A stretch of DNA of 64,000 nucleotides, from positions 868,809 to 932,808 of the forward strand of contig NZ_CM002299.1 in the NCBI RefSeq assembly GCF_000153125.2, in the 5' to 3' direction. Position 1 is the first letter of the stretch, and each line of letters begins with the position of its first letter. A program made the translations under genes and the position numbers. The DNA comes from Congregibacter litoralis KT71 (GTDB taxonomy: Bacteria; Pseudomonadota; Gammaproteobacteria; Pseudomonadales; Halieaceae). The notes under the pieces were generated by a model. That model did not search any database. It was not told where the DNA came from and saw nothing but the letters and a program-made list of their open reading frames with translations. Shown here in pieces: positions 37,314-46,538 of the stretch.

Positions 37314-38944
37314 GATGTTGCGCTCAGTTGGCGGGCAGACTCCCGGCGGTGCACGTTCTGAAGAACACGCTCGGTCACTGCCAGTGCTCCCTCCTGCCAT
37401 CCCGGGTGTTTGCTCATCTGATCACCCAGCATAAAGTGCCGTCCCTCGCCCGCAAGCAGCTCTGCCCGTATCTTGTCTGCCTCGAGGTCAAACACGTTTT
37501 CTATATCGCCGATCCCGCTGCCACAACCCAGAAGGTGATTCATGCGATGCCAGACAACAGAGACGCCGGACTCAATGTGTTCGCGATACTGTCCGGGATG
37601 CAGTGCTTCCCCTGACACCGTGGCGTATTCCAGACGCTCCTCGTGAGATAGCCTGCCAAAAGCCGCATTATCGTCCTGAGAAAAAATGTAGGCACCGAGA
37701 ACGACGCCTTTGGGTCGATGACTACCGTGACTGGGATACCAGACCTGTAGGGTGGATCGGTCCGTCCAACTGATGCCGCCATAGATACCTTCCTCCTCCC
37801 AGAATCTGCGGGACATCTGGAAGCCCACTTTGGACAGCATCCCCCGCTTGATTTCACCAAGGAGCTGGCGGTAGTGCCCGGAAAAGTTGTGCTTGATACC
37901 CGCCATGAGCTGTCCCGGGATGGAGTTCAGGCAGTAGTCGGTCTGGAGGGTTTTTATCCGGTCATCCTGCTCGTAGTGCACCGTGACACCATTGTCGCCG
38001 TTGACGATTTCGACAACTCTTGCCCGGGTCACGGGTGGTTTTCTGAGTCGCGTAACGAAGGCATCGACGATACGGTCCATGCCACCCCGGGGCTGCATCA
38101 TGGTCGGCGCCTGGTACTCGTTCTCAGCGAAGAGCATGCCACCCTGGACAAACTGACTCTCCACCAGCTCCTTGACCGAGCCAAAAGGTTTGACCTTGAT
38201 GGGGTCGAGCATGCCATCCGTCAGCAGTCCCGCGCGCACGGAGCCCTCATAGCGCATGCTGTCGGCATTGAGGTCGCCGAAACCACGGACATAGGCGTTG
38301 AGTTTGTCAAGATCCGTATCGCTGACGGGAGTATCTAGAGACCTATTGCTCACACCCTTGGCTGCAAGCTCTGCAATGAATCCCCGGGCATCGGCTATCA
38401 CATCGCGCTGACGAATCCGCTGCCCATCGTGCATCGCCTCATCGACAACCCAGGCGTTGTAATTGCTGTTGATAAAGGGTTCGAGCTCGATAGCGAATTC
38501 GCGACAGTAATTCATGATGCGCAGATGCATGGCCGGAAGTCGCGCGGGGCCGGCATTGAAGTAAAGGTCCGGGTCATCATCAAAGTTACAGACCTGGCGA
38601 TTCCCCAGCTCGTCGATGACGGTGCCCGCTCTCACGGTAAAGTTTCGGCCACCAATGCGGTGGGAGGCTTCGAGAAGCGTGACGTCGTATCCGGCCTGCT
38701 CGAGTTCAAAGGCGGCGCTTAAGCCGCCGATACCCGCCCCGAGGACGGCGACCTTTGGTCGCGGGCCGCCCTTGGGCACAAGCGGCGTCAGCATTCTCCC
38801 CTGAGGCCGTGTGGGTTTTGCGGGAGCGCCCATGAGCCCCAGCGCCTGCGCTGAATGCCAGACCGCAATGGATCCACCGGCTTTGCCCATGAGCGACAAC
38901 AGCTGGCGGCGGGAAAAGCCGTTTCCTTCAGGACGATGTTTCAT
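37310..38944 (-). CDS. Tat-exported flavin amine oxidase
   Basis: FAD-dependent enzyme of the monoamine / L-amino-acid oxidase family. ATG 38944 gives 544 residues with a twin-arginine signal (GFSRRQLLSLMGKAGGSIAV) and then the dinucleotide fold VAVLGAGIGGLSAAFELEQA. Substrate-domain stretches follow: FNAGPARLPAMHLRIMNYC, MLFAENEYQAPTMMQPRGGM and FMLGDQMSKHPGWQEGALAV. The open frame continues about 360 codons upstream, but that part is antisense to the RND adaptor gene and has no family sequence. Coupling to a dihaem cytochrome c suggests a dehydrogenase rather than an oxygen-reducing oxidase. The substrate is unknown. Confidence 0.88.
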   Translation of the reverse strand: MKHRPEGNGFSRRQLLSLMGKAGGSIAVWHSAQALGLMGAPAKPTRPQGRMLTPLVPKGGPRPKVAVLGAGIGGLSAAFELEQAGYDVTLLEASHRIGGRNFTVRAGTVIDELGNRQVCNFDDDPDLYFNAGPARLPAMHLRIMNYCREFAIELEPFINSNYNAWVVDEAMHDGQRIRQRDVIADARGFIAELAAKGVSNRSLDTPVSDTDLDKLNAYVRGFGDLNADSMRYEGSVRAGLLTDGMLDPIKVKPFGSVKELVESQFVQGGMLFAENEYQAPTMMQPRGGMDRIVDAFVTRLRKPPVTRARVVEIVNGDNGVTVHYEQDDRIKTLQTDYCLNSIPGQLMAGIKHNFSGHYRQLLGEIKRGMLSKVGFQMSRRFWEEEGIYGGISWTDRSTLQVWYPSHGSHRPKGVVLGAYIFSQDDNAAFGRLSHEERLEYATVSGEALHPGQYREHIESGVSVVWHRMNHLLGCGSGIGDIENVFDLEADKIRAELLAGEGRHFMLGDQMSKHPGWQEGALAVTERVLQNVHRRESARQLSATS

Positions 38945-38984
38945 TATGGCTCTCATTTTTTGTAGCGCACCATGAGTGTGCAAC

Positions 38985-39010
38985 CGTGTAGCCACCGTGG
39001 CTGAAACACG
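38985..39010. promoter_or_regulatory. Hairpin/operator-like inverted repeat between amine oxidase and RND genes
   Basis: CGTGT-AGCCA-CCG-TGGCT-GAA-ACACG forms two stacked stems in the 195-base divergent spacer. A second short inverted repeat, GATAT-CTTGA-ATATC, lies at 39015-39029. Either could be a regulator site controlling one or both divergent units. No nearby dedicated regulator gene is seen. Confidence 0.3.
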
Positions 39011-39080
39011 CGCCGATATCTTGAATATCATGAATTTGAAGAGCGAATGCAAGGCGCACACCAATCGTGCGTGGCGGACG

Positions 39081-39111
39081 TTGATACGGAGTCCCCAAAT
39101 GCGCGTAAAAT
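39081..39111 (+). promoter_or_regulatory. Promoter candidate for the RND efflux operon
   Basis: TTGATA (39081-39086) and TAAAAT (39106-39111) are separated by 19 bases, longer than ideal, and lie 28 bases before the adaptor ATG at 39140. The element is plausible but weak. Confidence 0.3.
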
Positions 39112-39139
39112 ACCTGATCTTCTCGAAGAATCTTGCTTT

Positions 39140-40204
39140 ATGTCCCGACTGATATCCCTTGTCCGTCCTCTGGCCATACTCGCGGTGGCTGCCCTGGCCG
39201 CTGTGTTGATGGTGAAAAGCCGTCCGCAGTTGGAGGCGCGAAGCGTCACCATCCCGCCCCCTATCGTGGCGGTGCAAACGGTGAAGATGTCGGCACAGAA
39301 TGTCAGTATTGTGGCCTATGGCAACGTAACGGCCTGGCGCCAGCTGGAGCTCACCGCCCAGGTGGGAGGAAAAGTCCTGTGGCAATCGCCGCTTTTTGAG
39401 CCGGGCGTGGTGGTGGGCGAGGGTGAGCCACTCCTGCGCATCGATCCTACGGATTACGAGCTTGCCCTTGCCGAAGCGCGCCAGGCATTGAGCAGTGCAA
39501 AGCTGTCCCTGGCAGAGGCAAAGTCTCTGCGTCAGGCGGCCCGGGTCGAGGAAGCGGAGGCTTCCGTCGCCGCGGCGGAGGTCAGAATTGAGCGCGCCAG
39601 ACGTGATCTCGCCAACACGGAAATTCTCGCGCCCTATCGTGCGGTGATCGATGAGCAGAGCGTAGAGCTGGGACAGTTCATCAGCGTGGGTGCGCGCATT
39701 GGCCGGGTACTGGGCGCCGAAAAGGCCGAGGTTCGTCTGCCGGTGCCGCCCCAGGATGTTCGCTTTATCCAAAGCACGGAATCCGCAGCGGTTACCCTCC
39801 ACAGTGAAACGGCCGGCGAACTGACGCGTTGGCAGGGGCGCGTGTCCCGGGTAGAGGCGCGTATTGATCCTCAGACCCGGGCGTTCCCGGTAGTGATGGA
39901 GGTCGATGATCCCCTTAATGCCGCTGTTCATCCGGCGCCTTTGCGTTTCGGGCTTTTTGTGCGTGCAGAAGTCACCGGTGGCACTATTCCATCGGCGGTG
40001 AAAATTCCCCAGGGCGCTCTCCACGGCGACAACGATGTCTTTATATATGACGACGGTGCGCTTAAGCGTCGCAGCGTCACCGTGGCGAGAGTAAACGAGG
40101 GCGAAGCGCTGGTGACCCAGGGGCTCGCCGAGGGCGAGCAGGTGGTGGTGACGCGTCTCGAGCTCATGTTTGAAGGTATGGCAGTGGCGCTAAGCGATGA
40201 CTGA
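39140..40204 (+). CDS. RND efflux periplasmic adaptor subunit
   Basis: Membrane-fusion protein that bridges an RND pump and an outer-membrane channel. ATG 39140 gives 354 residues starting MSRLISLVRPLAILAVAALA, a signal anchor. Typical stretches are the lipoyl halves (TAWRQLELTAQVGGKVLWQS and LANTEILAPYRAVIDEQSVE) around an Ala/Glu-rich helical hairpin, and the beta-barrel region ARIDPQTRAFPVVMEVDDP. The frame is open 31 codons upstream without a signal. It overlaps the permease gene by eight bases. No outer-membrane channel gene is in this unit. Confidence 0.9.
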   Translation: MSRLISLVRPLAILAVAALAAVLMVKSRPQLEARSVTIPPPIVAVQTVKMSAQNVSIVAYGNVTAWRQLELTAQVGGKVLWQSPLFEPGVVVGEGEPLLRIDPTDYELALAEARQALSSAKLSLAEAKSLRQAARVEEAEASVAAAEVRIERARRDLANTEILAPYRAVIDEQSVELGQFISVGARIGRVLGAEKAEVRLPVPPQDVRFIQSTESAAVTLHSETAGELTRWQGRVSRVEARIDPQTRAFPVVMEVDDPLNAAVHPAPLRFGLFVRAEVTGGTIPSAVKIPQGALHGDNDVFIYDDGALKRRSVTVARVNEGEALVTQGLAEGEQVVVTRLELMFEGMAVALSDD

Positions 40205-43200
40205 CGGCGATTTGGACACCACCGCTTACTCCGCGCCGGATCCTGCCCTCACCGGTCCCATCGCATGGATGGCGCGGAACCCCGTGGCTGCCAACCTCCT
40301 GCTGGTGATCGTGGTGATTGCAGGGCTCTTTGCCATCAGCACCCTGGATAAGGAAGTCTTTCCCACATTTCCCACGGAAACATTCACGGTCACCGTGCCC
40401 TATCCCGGCAGCTCCCCTGAAGAGGTTGAGCGTGGCATCGTGCTGCGGGTCGAAGAGGCAATCCGCGACATCGTGGGTATCAAGGAAATCCGCAGCGAGG
40501 CCCGGGAAGGCGTTGGTATCGTCACCGTGGTTATGGAGGCGGGCAGCGATATGTCCAAGGCCGTGGGGCTCGCGAAAGTGCGCGTGGATGGCATTGCATC
40601 TTTTCCCGGTGACTCGGAAAAGCCTATCGTCGAAGAAATTGAATCCTCCAGCCGGGCTATCCGCCTGAGTCTCTTTGGTGATATTGAGCCGCGCAAATTC
40701 AAAGAGCTCAGTGAGCAGATCCGCGAAGATATTCTTGACCTTGGCGGTATCAGCGAACTTACCATCGAAGGCGAGCGAGATTACGAAATCTCCATTGAGC
40801 TGTCGGACGAAAAGTTGCGGCGTTATGGTCTGACCTTCGACATGGTCGTGGCGGCTGTTCAGGCCGGCTCCCAGGATCTTCCGGGCGGGCTCCTGCGCAC
40901 CGACAGCGGGGCGATCACCCTGCGATCGAGTTCCCAGGCCTATCGCGGCCGCGACTTCGAGGAGCTCTCCCTCATCAGTCGTGCAGATGGAACCCGCATC
41001 CGCGTGGGCGATGTGGCAACGGTACGCGATGGCTTTGCAGAACAGCCGGTGTTGAGCCTTGTCGATGGAAAGCCCGCCTTGACCTTTACCATCGATCGGG
41101 TCGGTGATCAGAACGTGCTGGGGATCACCGAATCCATCCGTGACTACGTGGAGCGCAAGCAGGCAGAGTTGCCCGAGGGTGTGCGACTGCAGGCCTGGGG
41201 CGATGCCAGCCGGATCCTCAGCGGACGTATCGATCTGATGCTGCGTAACGCCGCCCAGGGGGGCATCCTTGTGGTGATCGCGCTGGCGCTATTCCTGGAC
41301 CTGTCTCTGGCGTTCTGGGTGGTGCTGGGCCTGCCCTTTGCCGTGCTCGGCTGCCTGGCGGCACTGGAAATTTTCGGTCTGCCCGTATCCATTAATGTGT
41401 TGTCGGTCTTCGGTTTTATCCTGGTTCTGGGTCTTCTTGTAGATGACGCCATCGTGACGGCAGAGAGCGCCTATGCTCGCCTGGAACGCGACGGTGAGGG
41501 ACTGAAGAGCGTGGTGGGGGGCGTCCATCGCGTGGCCACGGCAACCATATTCGGCGCCCTGACGACCGCAGTTGCCTTTGGGCCCAGCCTGTTTCTCACC
41601 GAGGGCTTCGCCCGGATCATGTCGCATATTGGCTGGGTTGTGATTCTCTGCGTGATCTTCTCTCTCATTGAGACCAAGCTGGTGCTGCCGGCACATCTTC
41701 GGCATATCCGCGTGCCCCAGCCCGGTGATGAGATGGGCTTTTTTCGCGGGGTGCAACAACGGGTAGCCCAGAGTCTTATGAACTTTGCCCGGGGCCCCTA
41801 TCGTCGTGCCCTCGGGCTGGCGGTGAGCTATCGTTACACCACCCTCGCGATATTTTTTGCGGGCCTCATCGTGTGTCTGGCCCTGGTGCCCTCGGGGATA
41901 TTGCGTGTGACCTTTTTTCCCTCGGTTCCCTCGGACAATATTGGCGTCACCCTGGACATGCCCCAGGGCACGCCCTGGCAAAAAACTCACGAATATGCCC
42001 GCCGTATAGAAAGCGCCGCCCAGGCCATGAACGAGCGTTTCAAGGCGCAGGACGCCCAGGGGCGCGATGTGATCCGCACACTTCTGGTCCTTTCTGAGAG
42101 TGACACCCAGGCCCGGGTCATCGTCGATCTTATCGTCAGTGAGGAGCGGGACATTGACTCTGTCGTCTTGGGGAAATGGCTTCGCGAGGAACTCGGGCCC
42201 TTACCGGGGGTGCGCTCTTTCCGCATTGACGCCGCGGCGGGCCCCGGTGGGTCTCCCATCGATATTCAGCTCGAGGGTGATGATCTGGAGCAGCTTCGCC
42301 AGGCAGCCAGCGAACTTAAACTCAGCCTGGCCAGGGTAGATGGGGTTCGTGATATTCGCGACAGTTTTAACGCCGGCGGGCGGGAGCTGGATATCAGTGT
42401 CACCCCCGAGGGGGAGGCGCTGGGGCTGGGCGATGTGGATCTGGCCCGGCAAATCCGCCAGGCATTTTTTGGTGCCGAGGTGCAGCGGGTACAGCGCGGT
42501 CGCGACGAGGTGCGCGTGTATGTGCGCTTGCCCCAGCGCGATCGTACGCAACTGGATTCCCTCCAGTCCCTCTGGATCAGTCTGCCCAACGGCGGCCGGG
42601 CGCCATTTTCCGTGGTCGGTCGCGTCCGGGAGCAAACCAGTCTGAGTGTCATCAACCGTATTGATCTATCGCGGGTGGTTAACGTCCGGGCGGACGTTGA
42701 TAAGGCGCAAACATCGTCCAGCGATGTCATGGCTCTCGCAGAGAGCAGCATGCTCCCCGAGATACTGGCGCGGCACCCCCTTGTTCGCTACTCCGTTGCC
42801 GGTGAAGTGGACGAGCAGCGCAAAACCTCGGACGGACTCCTCTACGGGGGCATTCTGGTGATGCTGCTTATCTACGCGGCCCTGGCCATTCCCCTGAAGA
42901 GTTATCTTGAACCCCTGCTCATCATGTCCATTATCCCCTTTGGCGTCACGGGTGCCTTGCTGGGGCACCTGATTCTGGGTATGGACGTGAGTATTTTGTC
43001 CGCCATCGGGATTATCGGACTCATCGGCGTCGTCGTGAACGACAGCCTGGTGATGGTGGATTTTATCAACCACTATATTGAGGAGGGTTACGACTGGAAG
43101 TCTGCCGTCCTGGAGGCAGGACCGACCCGCTTCAGGGCCGTGATCCTGACCTCCCTGACGACCTTCATCGGCCTGCTGCCCATACAGCTGGAAACGTCTA

Positions 43201-43358
43201 TTCAGGCGCAATTCGTAAAGCCCATGGCGACCTCCGTCGCCTTTGGCATCTTTTTCTCCACCGCTGTCACGCTGTTTTTGATACCCACGCTGTACTACGT
43301 GGGTCAGGATATCCGACGGGCTTTCGGCGGGAAGGAGGCACTCCCCGCCGAGGCTTGA
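40197..43358 (+). CDS. RND efflux transporter permease
   Basis: A 1053-residue inner-membrane proton-driven pump of the AcrB superfamily. It has a first membrane helix (NPVAANLLLVIVVIAGLFAI), a large periplasmic porter loop beginning PYPGSSPEEVERGIVLRVEE, and the central helix group with GFILVLGLLVDDAIVTAESA (the paired Asp residues used for proton relay). A second porter loop and a second helix group (ILSAIGIIGLIGVVVNDSLVMVDF) follow. The short, non-HAE1-like porter motifs suggest the subgroup often annotated as acriflavin-resistance-like; the substrate is unknown. Translation is coupled to the adaptor. Confidence 0.93.
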   Translation: MTDGDLDTTAYSAPDPALTGPIAWMARNPVAANLLLVIVVIAGLFAISTLDKEVFPTFPTETFTVTVPYPGSSPEEVERGIVLRVEEAIRDIVGIKEIRSEAREGVGIVTVVMEAGSDMSKAVGLAKVRVDGIASFPGDSEKPIVEEIESSSRAIRLSLFGDIEPRKFKELSEQIREDILDLGGISELTIEGERDYEISIELSDEKLRRYGLTFDMVVAAVQAGSQDLPGGLLRTDSGAITLRSSSQAYRGRDFEELSLISRADGTRIRVGDVATVRDGFAEQPVLSLVDGKPALTFTIDRVGDQNVLGITESIRDYVERKQAELPEGVRLQAWGDASRILSGRIDLMLRNAAQGGILVVIALALFLDLSLAFWVVLGLPFAVLGCLAALEIFGLPVSINVLSVFGFILVLGLLVDDAIVTAESAYARLERDGEGLKSVVGGVHRVATATIFGALTTAVAFGPSLFLTEGFARIMSHIGWVVILCVIFSLIETKLVLPAHLRHIRVPQPGDEMGFFRGVQQRVAQSLMNFARGPYRRALGLAVSYRYTTLAIFFAGLIVCLALVPSGILRVTFFPSVPSDNIGVTLDMPQGTPWQKTHEYARRIESAAQAMNERFKAQDAQGRDVIRTLLVLSESDTQARVIVDLIVSEERDIDSVVLGKWLREELGPLPGVRSFRIDAAAGPGGSPIDIQLEGDDLEQLRQAASELKLSLARVDGVRDIRDSFNAGGRELDISVTPEGEALGLGDVDLARQIRQAFFGAEVQRVQRGRDEVRVYVRLPQRDRTQLDSLQSLWISLPNGGRAPFSVVGRVREQTSLSVINRIDLSRVVNVRADVDKAQTSSSDVMALAESSMLPEILARHPLVRYSVAGEVDEQRKTSDGLLYGGILVMLLIYAALAIPLKSYLEPLLIMSIIPFGVTGALLGHLILGMDVSILSAIGIIGLIGVVVNDSLVMVDFINHYIEEGYDWKSAVLEAGPTRFRAVILTSLTTFIGLLPIQLETSIQAQFVKPMATSVAFGIFFSTAVTLFLIPTLYYVGQDIRRAFGGKEALPAEA

Positions 43359-43368
43359 CTTGGTGGGA

Positions 43369-44721
43369 TTACCTGCCCTGCATGAAGTCCAGGGTGAGAG
43401 CGGTCAGAGCCGTCACGCCGAGGGGTAGGGCACGCTCGTCTGCATAAAACAGCGGCGAGTGATTGGGGTGTACGAGCTTCGGGTCATCGGAGCCCACGCC
43501 GAGGAACAGAAACAGCCCGGGCACTTCGTTGGCAAAGTAAGAGAAATCTTCGGCACCGGTGACGGGTTTCCCCTCTAAAAAGCCCTTGCCGGCGACGCGG
43601 CTGAGCGTTGGTTTCATCCGCTTGTACAGCGCCGTGTCGTTTTTCAGCACCGGGTAGCCTTTTATGATGGAGACTTCGGCGGTGGCACCGGCACTCGCCG
43701 CGATATGCTCCGCGGTGTTGCGAATCCGCTCGTGGATGTCGTCACGCATGTTCTCATCAAAGGTTCGGATAGTTCCTTCGAGCTCCACTTCGCCGGGGAT
43801 GATGTTGTTGCGCAGCCCGCCTTCGATGCGGCCAACGCTGATGATCGACGGCGCGTTGGTTACGTCAACCTGCCGGGAGGCAATGGTTTGCAACCCCAGA
43901 ACGATTTGGCTGGCGGTCACGATGGGATCAACCCCGCCCCAGGGCATAGCACCGTGGGTCTGACGACCCTTGACCACGATTTCGTAGCGATCAGCTGCTG
44001 CCATAAGCCCTTCGGGACGGGTGGCGATCATGCCCACAGGATAGGGGAACACGTGGAGACCAAAAACTACGTCGGGTTTGAGATCATCGAAGGCGCCCTC
44101 GCTGAGCATCTGCTTGGCACCCCACTCCTCTGCGTCGAGCACACCTTCTTCGGCGGGTTGGAAGAGAAACATGACCGTGCCCGGCAGATCGTCACCCATA
44201 CCAGCCAGTACCTCGGCGACGCCCATGAGAATCGCTACGTGGTTGTCGTGGCCACAGGCGTGCATGACGCCCACGGTTTCACCGTTGTATTCGGTGGTGA
44301 CCTTGGATGCGAAAGGAATGTCCACCTGCTCCGTGACCGGCAGGCCATCCATATCGGCGCGCAGGGCGACTACGGGGCCATCGCCACCGCGCAGAATGCC
44401 GATGACGCCGGTATTTGCGATGCCCGTCTGCACCTCCATGCCCAGCGTCCGCAGATGCTCCGCGACCAGCGCTGAGGTGCGAAACTCCTGATTACCCAGT
44501 TCCGGGTTGGCGTGGATATCGCGCCGCCAGGCAACAACCTGGGGTGTGACATCCTTGATTTTTGCGGCCACTGCCGGGTCCAGAGCGCCCGGACTATCCG
44601 TCGCAGCGCCGGCGCTCAGAGCAGCACCCACGAGGATGCCGCCTAAAGTTGTCGACAAAAGCTTCCGTTGGGCTTTGGACATAAGAGTGGTGAGGGTGGT
44701 GAGATTGTCTGTAAGGGGCAT
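43369..44721 (-). CDS. Exported M20 family amidohydrolase
   Basis: A zinc-dependent amidohydrolase of the M20D type, like hippurate or N-acyl-amino-acid hydrolases. The catalytic domain shows VAWRRDIHANPELGNQEF, LRADMDGLPV, VMHACGHDNHVAILMG (metal ligands) and FLFQPAEEGVLDAEEWGAK with the catalytic Glu pair, then GAMPWGGVDPI of the dimerization domain and PVTGAEDFSYFA near the end. It begins with a signal-like segment (LLSTTLGGILVGAALSAGA), so it is probably exported. ATG 44721 has an AGGAAT site; ATG 44682 would give a more compact signal but lacks a ribosome site. It is convergent with the RND permease. Confidence 0.87.
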   Translation of the reverse strand: MPLTDNLTTLTTLMSKAQRKLLSTTLGGILVGAALSAGAATDSPGALDPAVAAKIKDVTPQVVAWRRDIHANPELGNQEFRTSALVAEHLRTLGMEVQTGIANTGVIGILRGGDGPVVALRADMDGLPVTEQVDIPFASKVTTEYNGETVGVMHACGHDNHVAILMGVAEVLAGMGDDLPGTVMFLFQPAEEGVLDAEEWGAKQMLSEGAFDDLKPDVVFGLHVFPYPVGMIATRPEGLMAAADRYEIVVKGRQTHGAMPWGGVDPIVTASQIVLGLQTIASRQVDVTNAPSIISVGRIEGGLRNNIIPGEVELEGTIRTFDENMRDDIHERIRNTAEHIAASAGATAEVSIIKGYPVLKNDTALYKRMKPTLSRVAGKGFLEGKPVTGAEDFSYFANEVPGLFLFLGVGSDDPKLVHPNHSPLFYADERALPLGVTALTALTLDFMQGR

Positions 44722-44834
44722 GGGGCTGATTCCTGGATACTCAGTTCCGATGAGTATAGGGGATAGTGTCTTCGGGATCACCGCAGCTTGAGGAGACGTG
44801 CTCTTTCGCGGCGTAACTAGTCGGGCGCCGCATT

Positions 44835-45569
44835 TTATGCGCCCGTCTCCTGTCTTTTCTCAGCAAGAAATATATCGCCGGCATGCTCGGTGATACCAAA
44901 GGTTTTTCGATCAAGCGGCGTGAGATATGTCTCAGGCGTGATGCGGGTTACCTTAAAGCCTGCTGCGGCTACCCTGTCTGCAAAATCCAGCCCGTAAATG
45001 CGCACGTGATCACGTTGACCAAAGGCCTTGAGACGCTCCTCGGGCAGCACTATGGTTGAATCCTCGTAGGTCTCCTGTCTGGATATGGGGACTGCCAGCA
45101 GAGCCGTGCCGCCTGGTTTGAGTACTCGGAATAGCTCAGTCATTGCCTTATGGTCATCCTCTACGTGCTCCAGCACGTGACTACAGTGAATGCTGTCAAA
45201 ACTGTTCTCGGGCAGCTGGATGTCTGTTATGTCCATTTGCACATCTACGTTTGATGCGAAAAGGTCTGCGGAGACATATCCGGCACCGATGGCTTCGCGT
45301 AGCCGATCGGAGATGCAGGCTTCCGGGGCTATGTGCAGCAATGATTGCCCAAGACGATCTTTTGAGGTCATTTCATTGGCGATGTAGTGCCACATAAACC
45401 GGTGGCGCTCCAGGCTGTGACAGCGCCAGCACTGCGCCTCTTCTCTCTGTGGCGTACCAAAGGGTAGAAAGGCAGCGGCCGTTGCCTTGCAGACAGTGCA
45501 CACCCGGCCCGAACCTCTGTAGGGAATAGAACGAGTCCAGCGCGCAACTGTCTGAAGGCTCTCTAGCAT
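44835..45569 (-). CDS. SAM-dependent methyltransferase with N-terminal zinc-finger-like region
   Basis: A 244-residue class I methyltransferase. Its first 55 residues hold Cys pairs resembling a zinc ribbon (VCTVCKAT and CWRCHSLERHR). The Rossmann core follows: SLLHIAPEACISDRL, YVSADLFASNVDVQMDITD, FDSIHCSHVLEHVEDDHKAM and LFRVLKPGGTALLAVPI. The substrate is unknown. It lies at the left edge of the polysaccharide cluster and is divergent from rfbF, so a role in sugar or surface-glycan modification is plausible but unproven. Confidence 0.85.
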   Translation of the reverse strand: MLESLQTVARWTRSIPYRGSGRVCTVCKATAAAFLPFGTPQREEAQCWRCHSLERHRFMWHYIANEMTSKDRLGQSLLHIAPEACISDRLREAIGAGYVSADLFASNVDVQMDITDIQLPENSFDSIHCSHVLEHVEDDHKAMTELFRVLKPGGTALLAVPISRQETYEDSTIVLPEERLKAFGQRDHVRIYGLDFADRVAAAGFKVTRITPETYLTPLDRKTFGITEHAGDIFLAEKRQETGA

Positions 45570-45723
45570 TAGGTACCTGACGCAGGTTGTGAAGTGGCAG
45601 CGCCGAGGATAGCGTAAGTCTCCTCAGAGTCTAGTCGTGAGTCCCCGTGATGCACGGTAAACGCCGTCTCGATATTGCCTGCTATTTATGCGCTTTTTAA
45701 CAGGTTTGGGCAATAAGGCTGTA

Positions 45724-45732
45724 TGGTAAAAT
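45724..45732 (+). promoter_or_regulatory. Extended -10 promoter candidate for the dideoxyhexose operon
   Basis: TG-G-TAAAAT lies 30 bases before the rfbF ATG, with a weak TTGGGC-like -35 at 45706. The 192-base spacer to the divergent methyltransferase gene contains no other evident signal. All nine genes from rfbF to the flippase could be read from here, since they overlap or abut. Confidence 0.45.
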
Positions 45733-45761
45733 CGCGCGCGTCACCCAAAGGACTTCAACTG

Positions 45762-46538
45762 ATGAAAGCTGTTATTTTGGCCGGAGGTCTCGGCACGCGT
45801 ATTAGTGAAGAGACGAGTCTGCGTCCCAAGCCAATGATTCAGATCGGTGGCAGGCCCATTCTCTGGCACATTATGAAGCTGTATTCGCATCACGGGGTCA
45901 ACGACTTTGTTATCTGTTGTGGCTATATGGGTCACGTGATCAAGGAATACTTCGCTAACTACTTCCTGCACATGTCTGACGTCAGCTTTGATTTGCGTGA
46001 GAACAGGATGTCTGTCCATAGTCAGCGCGCCGAGCCCTGGTCGGTCACCTTGGTAGACACGGGCGAGAGCTCAAGTACCGGTGGACGTATCAAACGCGTT
46101 AGCTCCTATGTAGAAAACGAGGACTGCTTTTTTCTGACCTATGGCGACGGAGTCAGCGATATTGATATCGCCTCCAGTCGCGAGTTTCATCTCAGTCATA
46201 AAAAAAAGGCGACGGTGAGTGCCGTATTGCCGCCCGCTCGCTTTGGCGCCCTTGATATTCACGACGGTGTTGTCCGCGGCTTTGAGGAAAAGCCCCATGG
46301 AGATGGTGCGCACATCAACGGCGGATTTTTTGTGCTCTCTCCCGAGATTCTCGATTACATCGATGATGACAATACGGTCTGGGAAGCTGGGCCCATGGAA
46401 AAGCTGGCCTCCGAGGGGCAGATGATGCCGTTCATGCATGAGGGGTTTTGGTACCCCATGGATACCCTTCGAGATAAAACGCGTCTCGATGACCTCTGGC
46501 GAAGCGATCGGGCGCCGTGGAAAGTCTGGAGTGACTAA
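45762..46538 (+). CDS. rfbF: Glucose-1-phosphate cytidylyltransferase
   Basis: Makes CDP-glucose from CTP and glucose 1-phosphate, the entry to CDP-3,6-dideoxyhexoses. The 258-residue protein begins MKAVILAGGLGTRISEETSL with the nucleotide-binding Gly-rich loop and RPKPM, and continues with FLTYGDGVSDIDI (metal-binding Asp) and HINGGFFVLSPEI, all typical of RfbF. ATG 45762 is preceded by AAGGA at good spacing; a longer open frame begins at 45723 but lacks a site. Its stop overlaps the rfbG GTG start by eight bases. Confidence 0.95.
   Translation: MKAVILAGGLGTRISEETSLRPKPMIQIGGRPILWHIMKLYSHHGVNDFVICCGYMGHVIKEYFANYFLHMSDVSFDLRENRMSVHSQRAEPWSVTLVDTGESSSTGGRIKRVSSYVENEDCFFLTYGDGVSDIDIASSREFHLSHKKKATVSAVLPPARFGALDIHDGVVRGFEEKPHGDGAHINGGFFVLSPEILDYIDDDNTVWEAGPMEKLASEGQMMPFMHEGFWYPMDTLRDKTRLDDLWRSDRAPWKVWSD

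Noticed and set aside
38945..40024. A 360-codon N-terminal extension of the amine oxidase frame
   Set aside because: It runs antisense through the RND adaptor gene and lies upstream of a perfect twin-arginine signal, which must be N-terminal.
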